Assembly (NCBI GenBank): GCA_037893245.1
Contig: JBAIAA010000409.1
Span: forward strand, 2,471,001 to 2,535,000
From: Crossaster papposus
Lineage: Eukaryota; Echinodermata; Asteroidea; Velatida; Solasteridae
DNA length: 64,000 nucleotides
Direction: 5' to 3'
Part shown: one piece after another, positions 1 to 24,928 of the stretch
Position numbering within the stretch: position 1 is the stretch's first letter
Layout of the letters: every line of letters begins with the position of its first letter
Translations under genes and position numbers: made by a program
Notes under the pieces: model-generated
Told to the model about the DNA's origin: nothing
Databases searched by the model: none
What the model saw: only the letters and a program-made list of their open reading frames with translations

Positions 1-1161
1 CTTTAGAATGAGACCACAATCAATGTGATCAGAGCAACTTTAAATTTTCATGATTCTGCCTACCAATGTATGTACTTGACATAAGTTCTACAACAAAAGA
101 TACAGGTTTTATGGCCAAAAAAACTTGAGGCTTCCAAAATCCATTGCTATGGTTTACGAAAAACGCGCGCAGTACGCACTGAATACAAGTCAGTCAGTGT
201 CGTTTTTGTATTCTTCACGGCCAGGGCTAGTGAAGTGAAGGAACGCACACGCGCCCATGTTGGCGAGGCTGGGGACAACTCGCCTCGATACATCTCGACC
301 GGTGGGACAACTCGTGAACGTATGCAAGGAACGTCTCGCCATCGGCCTCCTGTATGCGATGTGTTCCTTATCGTGCCACTGGCCTAAACGTCCGTCGATG
401 TCAGTTTTTATAATAATCGATATATAGGAAATTCAATATCGAGTATACTCGATATATCGATTATTTTCCGTGTGCAAGATGAAGCCTAAAAACAGCGCTC
501 AATATACTGAAGACCGACAGTTTAATAGGGTTGCATATATACTTCCTACCGGTTTTCGGCTTGATCCTCCGCGCATGTTGTCGGTCCGAACAATATCAAA
601 TTGCGCCAGCCCGCGTGTTGTTTAACGGCGGTTAACCTGTAAAAACCCTCTCTATCTATGGGTCTCCGCCCTACGGGCGTCGTGAGACCCATAGTTCTAC
701 GGGTAATGACTGTATACGTCATAGTCGAGTTGTCTCGTGGTGGAGGGTGGGGGGGGGGGGGTGGAAAGAACCGAGTGCGAACGACCGTCTGTACCTCATT
801 CATTAAACAAATTGTGCATAAGGGAAATGGGGGAAACAAATATCTGTCTTAAAGTCTTGTGTTTTTTTGGTAGCAACAGAGCATTAGGTAAATACAAACT
901 CGATTGTGGTATTGTGCATGCCTTGTGAGGTTTCAACCAATAAGTGTAAAGCGACCAGATTTTACGGGCATCTAAATTACATGTGACATCGGAAAAGTGT
1001 TTAAAACTGGTTCGATGTTTTTATCATCCGTTTAAAACCGGCCACATGACAGGCTTTTGACGAATAGGAATAGGTAAACTTCTAAAATTTAAGAATGTTT
1101 TATTAATTATACATCTATTCTCGCTGCTGTCTACGAAGGGAATGAGATAACTCCCATGGCC
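1..1161. other. No gene seen, upstream DNA
   Basis: Holds short palindromes (CGATATATCGATTA near 450), a 13-G tract near 750, and CTCCGCCCTACGGGCGTCG near 664, which recurs near 62266 as a dispersed repeat. No coding exon could be recognised. Confidence 0.5.
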
Positions 1162-1983
1162 TAAGGCGGCTTACCGAAATTGACTAGCCGTGATTCTGCA
1201 GTCCGTTTGCGTTCTGGCCGATAAGTCTGCAGTTGCTAAGGGAGGCGGGAATCTGCAGACTGGACGGGTGTGTGCGTTCAAGCGCTGCGAGTTTAATGAG
1301 CTCCACCAGCCATGCGCTATTGTCATCTCAACAATGATATAATGAATAAACATGAGTCACTAGAGACCTCATGAATCCGGACGGCCGGTACGCGGAAAGA
1401 CGTGCTATTTAAAAAATAGCACTTGAATTAGAATACGGTCGTTTTCCCAGCTATACTTCTGGATCGCAAAAGAATGTTCCGGCTGCTTTAGGCTAGACCA
1501 ATTTTAGAAAATCAAGTATTAAAAAAAGGTTTAGGATTCCTACCTACATATAGAGTGTTGGACATACCATGGAGGAATTCCTCCATGGACATACTAACAT
1601 TTAAAACAATTACTTTTCATAATCTATGCTCTTCTAATTTTGAAAATACGATGTTAAAAAACCAACATCACTTTTCCTAGTTCGGGATCGTTCTAATACC
1701 AGTTCCAGATCGGGTCAAAACTGTTTCGTAAATAACAAAATATAATTGGGCGAAAATAAATTTCAGTTAGAACCAACTTGAATGAAGCAGATTTTTCGAA
1801 ACTGGTATTAAATAATTTATATAAATACAGTTCATTTAAAATATTTACAATAAGTTTAGTTTTCGTTTAACGTTAGATAGAGCATGCCTGCATGGCCGGC
1901 GCGGCAAAACGAAAACTGCCACGTCACATAAATCGCTTACGCACGTGTAGTTGGTATACAATATAAAAGGTATAACAGCCCTG

Positions 1984-2095
1984 ATACTTCACGACGGCAA
2001 CGACGGCAATTGCCGTCGATGCCCCTACCGATTGCCGCAATGCCCTTTAAAAATCCCACTTTCCACGGCAATTGTTTCCGTGCCCTTTCTCCTGA
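1984..2095. repeat. Fragment of the CAGGCCT-family interior
   Basis: TTGCCGTCGATGCCCCTACC and TTTCCGTGCCCTTTCTCC resemble the left interior of 16103-17011. Confidence 0.45.
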
Positions 2096-2739
2096 AAAAA
2101 AATATATTAAACGATATTCTGCATGCGACTTAAATCTAATAAAATGGCACAGAAAATGAGCTAAAATATAGAGACTGTCAAAACTTGCGACGTCTGTGTG
2201 ATCTATCTGCAGATCCCAGAAAAAAAATTAACGCAACGAACAACTTTCTCATACACACATGCACATATTCGGTCGCAGTTAACACTGGCCCAGACGCGCA
2301 GTAGGATGTGAAAATATTATACCGAATGCAGCGCGGTTCCCTGCAATTATGTATACTAATACTGCACGTGAACCAGTGACGCGGTCATTGATATTATTTT
2401 CCCACTGCGTGTCCGGTCGATCGAGTGTAGTGTTGAATGGCACGACTGTGGCCACGTCCGTGCAGTGCGCGCGGCGGTAGGCCTACTATTAATTAATACG
2501 CACGGCAGGCCTATAACTTGACGTGTGTCGGAAGAATAATCCTCCATCTAAGACAGACATCGAGTAAACAGAACGGCCACAAAAGACAACTTTAGCAACA
2601 AAATAAGATGAACTGAAAAACACTTTAGACTTTAGAATTATAGACATTTATTTTTTTGATTTTATATAAATGTAGGTTTTTAAATTGGGCCTGTGCCTGC
2701 CCTACTCTAAAATATTATAATAATAAAGTTAATGCATAT

Positions 2740-2878
2740 GATGTCACACGCGCTACGCGTACGCGCTAATCGCACGTACAACCGGGCGGAGCGGTGAGGT
2801 CAAACACACTTTGTTTGACCTCACCGCTCCGCATGGTTGTACGTGCGATTAGCGCGTACGCGTAGCGCGCGTGACGTC
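2740..2878. repeat. CpG-rich fold-back, two 68-bp arms
   Basis: Left arm from GATGTCACACGCGC to GAGGTCAAACAC is the reverse complement of the right arm TTTGACCTCACCGC to GCGCGTGACGTC with few mismatches. Would form a near-perfect hairpin. Confidence 0.85.
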
Positions 2879-3548
2879 AATGCAACCCCTTTATTATAAC
2901 TTGTGCAGACCCACTGACAGTCTCTTATTACTAGTTTCCTTATTAGAGTGGTGTGTATTTATTGTGTAAGATTGTATTATTTATGAAATATGTGTTTTTT
3001 CAAAAATTGCCTTGCCTTGAAAGTCCACCCCCCCCCGCCCAAGGGACTAAACAAAAACAATACCAAAAGCAAAAGTCATTTAACAATTTAACACTGGTTT
3101 CCTTGACAACAATGTTCCTATGCAACCATCCTTGTTTTGGCCTTTATTAGCGTCTTCAGGCCGATAATCTCATTGGTGCTAGAATTCCGTCTCCATGACA
3201 ATCTGCTGTCTAGCGCTTAGTTCCCACGGTCAATACTTGGCGATGGGCCAAGAAGTTTAAGTTGTGGACGGCTGTTTACTGTGCAAGTAGTAGACCTAAA
3301 TGTGTTCGTCAATGTTCCTACATGGAGGTCTGCAAGCGCCGTCATCCCCGACGATTTAAGCTGCTTGTTTAAGTATTTTTAAAAATAACATTTAATTGAA
3401 TTGATATAAATCTCCCTAGGATTTTCTAATAGTTTACCTGTCCCAAAATTAATTTGCTTTAATTTATCAACTTGGAGAAGAAACTTCTGTACTGGAAGTT
3501 GTGCCACACAAACATTGCCCGTTAAAATTACTTGTGCGTCCCATATCT

Positions 3549-3653
3549 GCCGTTTTCCAAACCCCAACTTCGTCTCCACTGAGGCTTCGTTCCTGTAGTT
3601 TGGCAATAATGATGGAGCCCGCATAGGGCCTAGGCTGGGGTTTGGAAAACGGC
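3549..3653. repeat. Inverted-repeat element, copy 1
   Basis: Ends GCCGTTTTCCAAACCCC and GGGGTTTGGAAAACGGC; the interior has TTCGTCTCCACTGAGGCTTC. A related copy lies at 51513-51604. Confidence 0.6.
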
Positions 3654-4611
3654 CCGCGTGCTTTTAGTTCCGAGTTGTGCATGCGTGCGATCGCGAAGAA
3701 GATCGCTGGAAAGTTCGAATCGTGTAAATAGGCTGTTTCGTGTATAATATCGCGTAAAGTTTTTTCCTTTCGTTTAGCAGTTTAAAACATAAAGATGGAT
3801 AGAATATGCAAGATAAAGGTATCAGAGGAAATAAGAGATTCTAATCTTTGTTTAAATGATGCAAACTTTAAGAAACTTTGTGATTAATTTTGCAGTGTCT
3901 GTTCGTTAAAACAGAAAAAGGCCATGTATCAATTAGTCCCTTCGTGAAAACGAAAAACTCGATAGGGATACATTTTTCTTAATCCCCTAAAATAATCCCC
4001 CTTAAAAATAATAAATAATATCTCTTAACAATTTAAAACCAATGCCCTCTATTCGTGTTCGTGACATACATGCATGTTCTTTTAATGTCGCCAATAACCA
4101 GTTTGGTATGCTATTTGGTCAACTATTCTGTATTGTGTTCCCTAATATTTATAATAGTGAACCGGGCCCTCCAAATAACGAACACGATCGTTAACTTATA
4201 AATAATACTTGTACTTGGACCGTTTACAAAATCCCTGGCTTCGGCTCTGTATCAGGCTAAAGCCTATTGCTAAACTGCAGAACGAAGACAAAGCTGTTCA
4301 TGATCGTGATCCGGGGCCAGTATGCCAACCATTAAAATAGTTGCGGTTTTGCAAGTCGGTATTCTGCAGACTGACCGGCCATCGTCGTAACTATTCATAT
4401 TTAAATTAGCTCCCTAGCGCTCCAGCTGGCCCGGCGGGTCTGCAGAAGATCGGGTATATTCACGTTGTTTGTTATTTAAATGAAGCGTTCTGGCCCGTGC
4501 TAGGACGGGTAACTAAGGGCTCTTTTGTTTAAAAAGTCTGCAGGAGTCTGCAGAAAGAACGCAGCCGGCACGGCTAGTCAATTTCGGTAAGCCGCCTAAA
4601 CTACTGCTACC

Positions 4612-5036
4612 GGTAGATGATTTTGCAAGATTGAGGCTACTTGGGTTTTTATCCATATGAGGATTTTGGAGGATTGAAGTTATTTGTTACTTTGTATTTC
4701 AATTTGCTCATGCTCTATGAATATTCTCCAAAGAGCTTCAGTCAAGATGTATTAGTTATGTGTCAAGGATAGGAAACGTTTGCCTACCAATGGTCATGTG
4801 CGCAGACTCTTGTTGTAATATGGCACTTAGCAGCTGTTTGTTCCATGTTTGGCTGCTTTATAGCTCAATTGGTAAACCCACTGCAGGATTTTGCAGGATT
4901 CAGGCATTGGTCACCAATAAAAAAAAATATTAGAGAATTTTGCAGGATTCAGGTTACATGGATTCTTAACACTTTGAAAGTGCAGGATCGTGCAGGATTC
5001 AGGTTATGTGTAAGAAAAATAAGGTAGGGAGTTGGG
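4612..5036. mobile_element. Decayed piggyBac-related right end upstream of RUVBL1 exon
   Basis: Contains GGATTGAAGTTATTTGTTAC and repeated GCAGGATTCAGG motifs, and ends GTTGGGG followed by TTAA at 5037-5040. The left boundary is not visible. Confidence 0.5.
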
Positions 5037-5041
5037 GTTAA

Positions 5042-17461
<12,420 letters not shown>

Positions 17462-17772
17462 TTGCGGCCAGGAGACACCCCATCATTTCAGACTAGCATT
17501 CCTGAGTCGCACCAACCCAAATGGCATACTTGTTCTGTCTTCAACTCTGGCCCCGGTGTGGATTGGACTTTCCTATCTGGATTTTCAAGTATTCCGACTT
17601 TTCCTACCTTTTGCCCAACAACTCCGAAAATCGAAATCATGGTGATAATGGCTTAACTCACGTTGCCCATTGGATTTACACAGTGATTGTTTCAGTACTT
17701 AAAGCCAGAGTTGTAACGAGGAACATTGTCGAGTCAATGGTCAAGAAGGTCGAGTCAAATCCAATCAAGTAT

Positions 17773-17986
17773 TTAACAAGTTCGCGCCGTGATTATTTTA
17801 ACATAACCGAGCCGACGCGCGCGATTTTTTTTTAACGAAACTCGATCCGAAGCAGGTTTAGGCCGCCAGTACCGGGAAGCACACCCACGCATTTTCGGCC
17901 TTGCTCATGGCGTGTTTATGCCTCATCCATTTTTAATCTTGGGAAAACTTTGCGTTTATATTCGTCATCCGGCGTGAACTGGTTAA
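17773..17986. mobile_element. MITE-1 copy, 3' of RUVBL1
   Basis: TTAA CAAGTTCGCGCCGTG to CCGGCGTGAACTGG TTAA. Diverged; may lie in the RUVBL1 3' UTR or just beyond. Confidence 0.85.
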
Positions 17987-18007
17987 GTGGAGCCACAAAT
18001 ATTTGAA

Positions 18008-18863
18008 TATATGGGTCTTTCCATAAATAAGGGGGCCAAAGCAGGACATGGTGTTATTTCTCAAAATGTAATTTACTTTCTATATTCTTTGCATGTTCGT
18101 ATGGTGGGGATAGCTCATACGTTTAATGTATAACTTCAATTTCTTGAATCAGATGTTTAGTTTTCATATACGATCCAAAACTATCCATCACACTGTAACG
18201 GAGACACCGGTGTCTCAGTTACAGTGTGAAGTGTGAAACTTGTGACTTGTTTTGCCATAAATTAGTAGGTTTTCATTGAACATTTAAATTTCAAGGGGGA
18301 ATATGTAAACATCATTGGTATACTGTAATTCAGCTATTTTCAATGAAAACCTTCAAAGGTTGGCCAAGCAGTAAAGGCCGACAGTTTTACTTGGTAACCG
18401 TGACACTGGTGTCTTTGTTACACCGTGACTCAAAAAGTCCTGTCTCTCTTATTATGCATGATAAATGTCTGAATCTAGCAAAGTGCATAGTAATACATGC
18501 TACATACATGTATTTCACAGGTTTTCATTGAAAATAGCTGAATTACAGTATACCAATGATGTTTACATATTACCCTTTGAAATTTAAATTTTCAATGAAA
18601 ACCTACTAATTTATGGCAAAACAAGTCACAAGTTTCACACTTCACACTGTAACTGAGACACCGGTGTCTCCGTTACAGTGTGATGGATAGTTTTGGATCG
18701 TATATGAAAACAAAACATCTGATTCAAGAAATTGAAGTTATACATTAAACGTATGAGCTATCCCCACCATACGAACATGCAAAGAATATAGAAAGTAAAT
18801 TACATTTTGAGAAATAACACCATGTCCTGCTTTGGCCCCCTTATTTATGGAAAGACCCATATA
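18008..18863. mobile_element. Large fold-back element, 340-bp arms
   Basis: The left arm (ATGGGTCTTTCCATAAATAA..., 18008-18353) is the reverse complement of the right arm (...TTATTTATGGAAAGACCCAT, 18521-18863). A loop of about 167 bp separates them. Both arms carry CACCGGTGTCTC palindromes. A partial relative is at 9169-9660. Confidence 0.88.
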
Positions 18864-19954
18864 CACATGTACTATACTTTACAATATTAAACACATGCTA
18901 AAGAAACACAAGGTGCAAGTCCACGATACGGTGTTTGTTTGTTGTATCATAGAAGAAGGAAAATTAACTGCTGTATACAATGTACAGATACCATGTATAT
19001 ACGTACTGTATGTAGTATTTCTGACTTGAACACAAACGTGACGTGTCATAAACATAAACCAGCCTTCATTGCAAATATTTTTCGCAAAGTTTTACTCTTA
19101 TTTTTGGGACTGAAGTCTTATTAGTTTTCACTCGAGACGAGTCAAGTCATTTGCCTGTAATGAGTCGAGTTTAGTCGAGTTGCCAAAAGTTGTGACTCGA
19201 GTCGGACTCAAGTTGAGTCGTTACAACTCGGCTCAAAACATTGATTCAAAAGCTTTATTTTCCGTGGGCTCAGTGACATCAAAATACTAGAAATGAAGCT
19301 CGACTTTGCATTGGATACACCGTCTCTTTCCTGCTGTATTTTCATCACAAATTCTATTTTGACAACGCGCACTAGGTAGACAAATGGTGGATCGATGTAA
19401 AACTCATTCACAAAGTTTATCAGAGATTATAGGGAGAACAAGTAACAGTGGATTTAGTGCCAAGCAGAGTTGTAGTCGAGGAGTACCAGCTAAAACCTTT
19501 GAACAATCAAAGTCTTAAAGAATTTAACTTTTGAAGATAAAAGCATTCCGTATTGTACTCGACCGAGTAATTTCCAAATACTTTTCAATTATTTGTTTCA
19601 AAAATTGGATTAAAAAGTATCTTTTATATGCGTCCAAAGTTGATTTTTCTCCTACACTTAATTTGTTGTCTAATACTGTCAATGTTTGTCTCGCTTTGTT
19701 CGCAACAAACGGCTCAAAGTACTGGGAAAGTACTCGACTACAACTCCGATGCCAAGTAACAATGTATTTACATTGTTATTCCACCGTTTTTCTTTTGTTA
19801 GATGTTCTTAGTGATGGTTGGTTTTAGACCATTCAGAATGGACAGAAACAGAACGTTATGATTTCACACTGCACATCTCGAGCATTGCGTAACATTTTTG
19901 GTGATCTTCAGAACTGATTGTATGATTCCAATAATTTTGGGGGATTATTACTCT

Positions 19955-20325
19955 AAAGCCCTGTTCGCACTGGACTTAATGTAATTTGGGCAAACTAACC
20001 GAGCCAATGGGTAACTTACCCATTTCAAGTCCAGTGCGAACAGCCTGGGTAACTTACCAAAGCCGCGTGGGTAGTTTAACCGAGCCAAAGGTGCCCAGGA
20101 AGATTGACCAGGTCAGTTTAACCTGAGCCAGAAAATCCAGTGCGGACGCGACGTCTCGGTTAAATCTTCCGGTCGTAGGTCAAGCAGGGCGCCCTCTTTA
20201 TTGTTTGAGCCAGCTCGGTTAGTTTACCCATGGTCTCGGCAATTATATCCAAGTGCGACAGTGGGAAGATTAACCCATCGGAATGTTAGTTACCCAAAAT
20301 GTTTATCCAGTGCGAACACGGCTTT
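19955..20325. mobile_element. MITE with GCCCTGTTCGCACTGGA ends
   Basis: Left GCCCTGTTCGCACTGGA and right TCCAGTGCGAACACGGC are inverted repeats; interior has repeated GGGTAACTTACC and ACCGAGCCA motifs. Target duplication not clear. Confidence 0.7.
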
Positions 20326-20427
20326 TAAGTTGCAATTTTATAAATTTGACTGTCCTCAACAAAATGGTCTTGGGTTGTTGTTGAACTGTTAGGTCCCCAG
20401 GGAAAAGTCAAATGTGAAAGAATTCCT

Positions 20428-20735
20428 AACTTTAGGATACACCATTTGCAGATATCAAAAGATTTTACTACCGAATTATTAAACAAATATCTTACTTATT
20501 TGAAAGTAAATAATGATTCTAGATATACAGTAATTGTTTCGAAAAATCAAATTGAAGAAAAATAACAGCCACTGCCCAACTACGGTTGAAAACAAATGCC
20601 GTTTTTCTCAGCATCCATGATTGTAAAACTTCGGACAGGTCAATAAATGATATTTACTATAAAATACAACCCCCCCAGATCCACCCATTCATGATAATTT
20701 GAACAATTACCAATGGTGTAATCAACCTGTAATTG
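20428..20735. mobile_element. Decayed MITE-2 copy
   Basis: TAGGATACACCATTTGCAG at left, CAATGGTGTAATCAACCTG at right, internal TTCGGACAGGTCAA. Confidence 0.75.
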
Positions 20736-20736
20736 T

Positions 20737-21087
20737 ATATGACCCGCTCCAAGAAAAGGTGACATACATGTAAGTCGCGCTATGCATTTAATATGAGTAA
20801 TGGCCTGTTAAAGTTGATAGGGTAAATATGTTTGTATAAATTTGATAAATAAAGTGAAACAAAACCTTTTAAGAGTACATGGTTCCAATGTATTGTCTTA
20901 GTTTTGTTGTGTTTCGAAGCATGCGGTCTCAGTTGTGTATTTTGAATTCCATGGAACCATTAATATGCAAAAATCTTGGAACGGGAGGGGTTACATGTAT
21001 GTATGGAGCTGTACTAAATGAAAGCTAATATCCTGGACTTTTCAATCATGTACATGCGACATATGTCACCTTTTCCTGGAGCGGGTA
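20737..21087. mobile_element. TIR element with GACCCGCTCC ends
   Basis: ATATGACCCGCTCCAAGAAA at left inverse to TTTTCCTGGAGCGGGT at right. Related sequence at 48521-48879. Confidence 0.7.
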
Positions 21088-21429
21088 ACCATTTAACCTC
21101 AACTCCCTTCTGTGTGAAATTGGAGGAATCAGGACTGTTAAGTTTTTATTGGCCAGCCATTGGGCCCCAGTAATCAGCATGCTCTGTATTTATGATTACT
21201 AAAGTTTGATTATGGGTACTTGTTTGTGTCAAGGCACTTTAAACATTGGTTCGAGTTGTGTATGATTTTTCTAAGCTTTCACAAATTGTTTTGCTATGAT
21301 ACGATTCTTTTAATAAAACAAGAGTTGGACAAAAATGAAATAGTTTCTAGTTTTACTTCCGTACTGAAGATTTCTTCACCGTGTTCATTAATTGGTGCTA
21401 CGCAGTGTAAATTGTAAACAAAAAAGGAC

Positions 21430-21866
21430 AAACAATTGCTTACGGTCACCATTTTCCGCTAACCGCGCTAGCAGAAAAATTATTTGCTCACCCGGGCCCA
21501 ATTTCATGGCTCTGTTAACCACAGAATTCCTCGCTTACGGTCACCATTTTCCGCTAACCGTGCTAGCACAAAAATTATTTGCTCACCCAGGAAGCACAGA
21601 ATCCTTAGTTTTCGGATGTACGCATGCTCAGAGACCAACATTCCTTGTTTACCGTAAGCACCGAATTTTCTGCTATAGTAAGCAGGGACTTTTCGCTAAC
21701 GGTAAGCAGAGCCAAGAAATTGGGCCCCGGTTAAGCACAGAATCCTTAGTTACGGGATGTACGCATGCTCAGAGACCAAAATACGTTTACCGTAAGCACC
21801 GAATTTTCTGCTATAGTAAGCAGGAATTTTTCGCTAACGGTAAGCAGAGCCAAGAAATTGGGCCCT
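21430..21866. repeat. Tandem pair of GCTTACGGTCACC / CGTAAGCACCG units
   Basis: Two about 136-bp copies (CACAGAATCCTTAGTT to AAGAAATTGGGCCC), preceded by two copies of CTTACGGTCACCATTTTCCG. The open 166-codon frame across it is a repeat by-product. Confidence 0.7.
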
Positions 21867-22340
21867 GGGGCCAATTTCATAGAGCTGCTTAACCAGTTCG
21901 CGCCGGATGACGTATATATACGCAAAAATTTCCCCAAATTCAAAACGGATGACGAATAAACACGCCAAGTTCAAGTTCGGAAATGTATGTCAGCAGCGCG
22001 CAAGGCCGGAAATGCGTGGGTGTGCTACCCAGCACTATCGGCCTGAACACGCTTCGGATCGAGTTTCGTTAAAAATAATCCCGCCCGTCGGCTCGGCGAT
22101 GTTAAAATAATCCCGGCGCGAACTGGTTAAGCATAAAAATTGCTTAAGCACAAAACATTCTTGCTTAGTAAAACCAGCTTACCAGCAACAACTCCATGTA
22201 TATTATTTGTGATTGGTATTTAACTGTTGTTAGCCTAGCATAACGATCATATGGAATTTTGGCTCCTAACTTGATTTACCAAGCAAGTTTTTGTTTGCCT
22301 AAGCAACATTTTGTGCTTAAGCAGCTCTATGAAATTGGCC
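21867..22340. mobile_element. GGGGCCAATTTCAT-ended element hosting a MITE-1
   Basis: GGGGCCAATTTCATAGAGCT at left inverse to AGCTCTATGAAATTGGCCCC at right. A complete MITE-1 is inserted in its TTAA at 21889-22130; removing it restores CTGCTTAAGCA. Confidence 0.85.
21889..22130. mobile_element. MITE-1 copy, nested, reverse orientation
   Basis: TTAA CCAGTTCGCGCCGGATG to CCCGGCGCGAACTGG TTAA. Confidence 0.9.
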
Positions 22341-22342
22341 CC

Positions 22343-22450
22343 TGGTGGCCGAGTGGTTAAGCTCATCGTCTGCGGATATCCGGGGCCCATGATTTGAGTG
22401 CAAAAGATGACGCCACGGTAAGAATATAGCGTGGCTGTACCAGGCTAAGC
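22343..22450. repeat. tRNA-derived SINE fragment
   Basis: GTGGCCGAGTGGTTAAG resembles a tRNA D-arm/A box and is followed by GATGACGCCACGGTAAGAA, which recurs in the fold-back at 54146-54549. No full cloverleaf. Confidence 0.45.
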
Positions 22451-24928
22451 CTAGCCTTGAATAGAAGGCTGCACTATATCCGCAAGGTGGGATCATCGTT
22501 TGTCATAACACCAAACATGTACATAGCCCGCAATGCATTATTATGTGAACATGAACAGGGAAGGAGGTGTGGGTCGGCCGGTAAATCCTAGAACTCAGAA
22601 GATCAGTCCTATTACATATGGGCTCATTGAGTCGAGTCACAAGTCCGTACCCATGAATGCCAACACCACTTAACTTTGTTTCCTTACCACCAATGCAGAT
22701 GTACGTTTCTTTTCTTGGTTCCCTTATTTATACACCCTTAGAAAGGGACAAAAATACCAATTAACCAAAATATTAAATAAAGGAAAATAAACAAAAGGTT
22801 TCTTCAAAAACAATCTTCAAAAAGGCTAAAGCTCGGCCTACAATCGGCGTTAATATTGTAAATATACAATCGCACTTGGGGTAAGTTTCCAAACAAAAAA
22901 AGAAACTTAAAATGTGTGCATTTCAAAAAAAATGTTGGCCAATTATAATTAAAACGCAAGGCTATAGGCCTAAAGTGAAATTGTCCTGCATTGTCTATAA
23001 AGCCTGAAAGTACGCCATCTTGTATTTGTGCTTTGGTCCTTTGGACCCCTCCGTGAACCATGGGCATTTTATACATGGTTGCCATTTCTCTTGCTATAAT
23101 GGTTGATTGTGATTTATAACTGTACATGTACTCTCTTACAAAACCTTCCTGTTTCAAGCAAAATTAAAAATCAGTTGAAAATGTGTAAAAACTAAATAAT
23201 ATATGTTTACCTCCGGATTTTGGTTTTAGGTAACTTTGGGGTTTTGGGGGTTTTGTTGGGGGGGGGGGACATTTACAATGCAATGTGGTAAGAAGCACAC
23301 TGCACATGGCATTGATGTTTTAGTAAGTTACATTTATTTGTATTCTGTGAGATGAAATTTAAAAATGAAAAATTACACATCTTGCCCGACCTCATTGCAT
23401 GTAATCATGCTAAATTGAACCCAATTGAACCCAATTGAACCCAATTTAAAAGGTCTTGACCTAAAATACAAATACATGATATAAACACGGAAGATGTACA
23501 AATAAATAATGCTTATCTCGAAGCCTGGATGTACAACGTAAACGATATAAGCACAGGGCACAAACACAACTGTACCGGTATGTGCGATCTTTCAAAATCA
23601 GCAATTACAATGACTTACTATTGTGACTCACTCTATTAAAACAAAAGTGTCGATTCTTTTCCAAGAATAGACACTTAACTGTACATTCAAGAACTGAACA
23701 TTTAATTTCATTGTTTCGTTATGCAATTGCAACGGGGTCCAGACAGGTCAAAGCTTTCGCATATTTAGCTCACCCAGAATAATGGACTTAATTCATTTCA
23801 TTCATCTTACATTTCAGGGACATGTGAAAGGTATTATACAACATTTGAAGAACAAAAATGGGGGTGCAATTTGAAAATCTGTGGTCATTACAATCATTTG
23901 CACATTAGTACTACTTTCGCCGTAAAGTTGCCTTTAATACAGGGTGGTTAAAACAAAATATTAACCAACATTTAAGGTGATTGTTCACCAACCTACAATT
24001 CCAGAGAATTTATGTTTACCTATTGTTAAAGAGTAGGGTGTTTAGTAATAGTCCTGAAAAAAAATGCTAGGCCTAGCTAAATTGGATTTCAAGATATGGC
24101 CCATTACAAATCGCACAGTATGTACAATACTGGTTTGTCCACGATATATTCTTACATTTAATTTCTGTCTTCAACATGCTTATTTACAATGAAGCTCCCA
24201 TGGACAAGCTAGTGTTGTACAGGCCATCAGTAATGAGCCATATCTTTGACAACTGGGAGAGACACTTGCATGAATTTGGCAAATGCTCGATGCTAATGAA
24301 GACGTTTTGTGCATACAAAAACAATCAGATCGAGTGTCGCCTTTTCCTGTGGTCAATCCCTATTTGTATGCTCTAAGTGTAATTGTGTACAAAAACACAA
24401 TGCCCTCGTATTTCAAAAGAGTTGTGCTACCCCCCTTCCCCCAAACAAAGGATCACTTCATATACTATCAAATTATGTTAGAAGCATATTTAAACAAAGA
24501 CCCAAGACCTAAAAAACATACATAACCTTTAACCTCAGTAATCTGATGAAGAATTGTGTCTTCCCACCCAAGGGCCACTGCATCCATGGAGCTATTAAAG
24601 TGCAGCCCAGTATCAAATAAACAATGATCGGCACACAATGTAGGACTGTGCCTCCCAAAACTTAGCTAAGGCAGCACAAACAATTTGAAAAAATGTGTAC
24701 CCTTCACACGGGTAAAGGATTGCTGATTTGAAGGTTAAAATTTGATACGTGGAGTACATCATAAGTGTGGTTCTGTTGATCCACAAATTGCCAACTCGTC
24801 ACTGATTGGCGCCGTAAATAAAAAAATCAGTGCGATCAGCAGAAATGCCCATTCCATCTGCTAATGTCCACTCCTCAACAGTGATTCCTATCTAAAACTT
24901 CTGGCAAGTACTTCCAGACAAATTCTCC
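22451..24928. other. Intergenic, nothing recognised
   Basis: Probably includes the RAD54L2 3' UTR. A G-tract near 23260 and three tandem AACCCAATTG units near 23415-23442. The small frames here have no recognisable family. Confidence 0.45.

Larger units (their letters stand above)
1165..4596. mobile_element. 3.4-kb TIR element flanked by TAA
   Basis: A perfect 26-bp inverted repeat lies at 1165-1190 and 4571-4596, each directly bordered by TAA (1162-1164, 4597-4599). Both subterminal zones are rich in CTGCAG (GTCTGCAGA). No transposase was recognised inside; the longest frames are under 90 codons. It contains a fold-back (2740-2878) and a dispersed inverted repeat (3549-3653). The 3-bp TAA duplication suggests PIF/Harbinger, but this is inference. 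Confidence 0.7.

Noticed and set aside
3795-3885. Short frame MDRICKIKVSEEIRDSNLC as a possible RUVBL1 first exon
   Set aside because: Does not resemble the RUVBL1 N-terminus and ends at a stop without a donor in phase.
21392-21892. 166-codon plus frame
   Set aside because: Its internal amino-acid repeat reflects the tandem DNA repeat; no known family.
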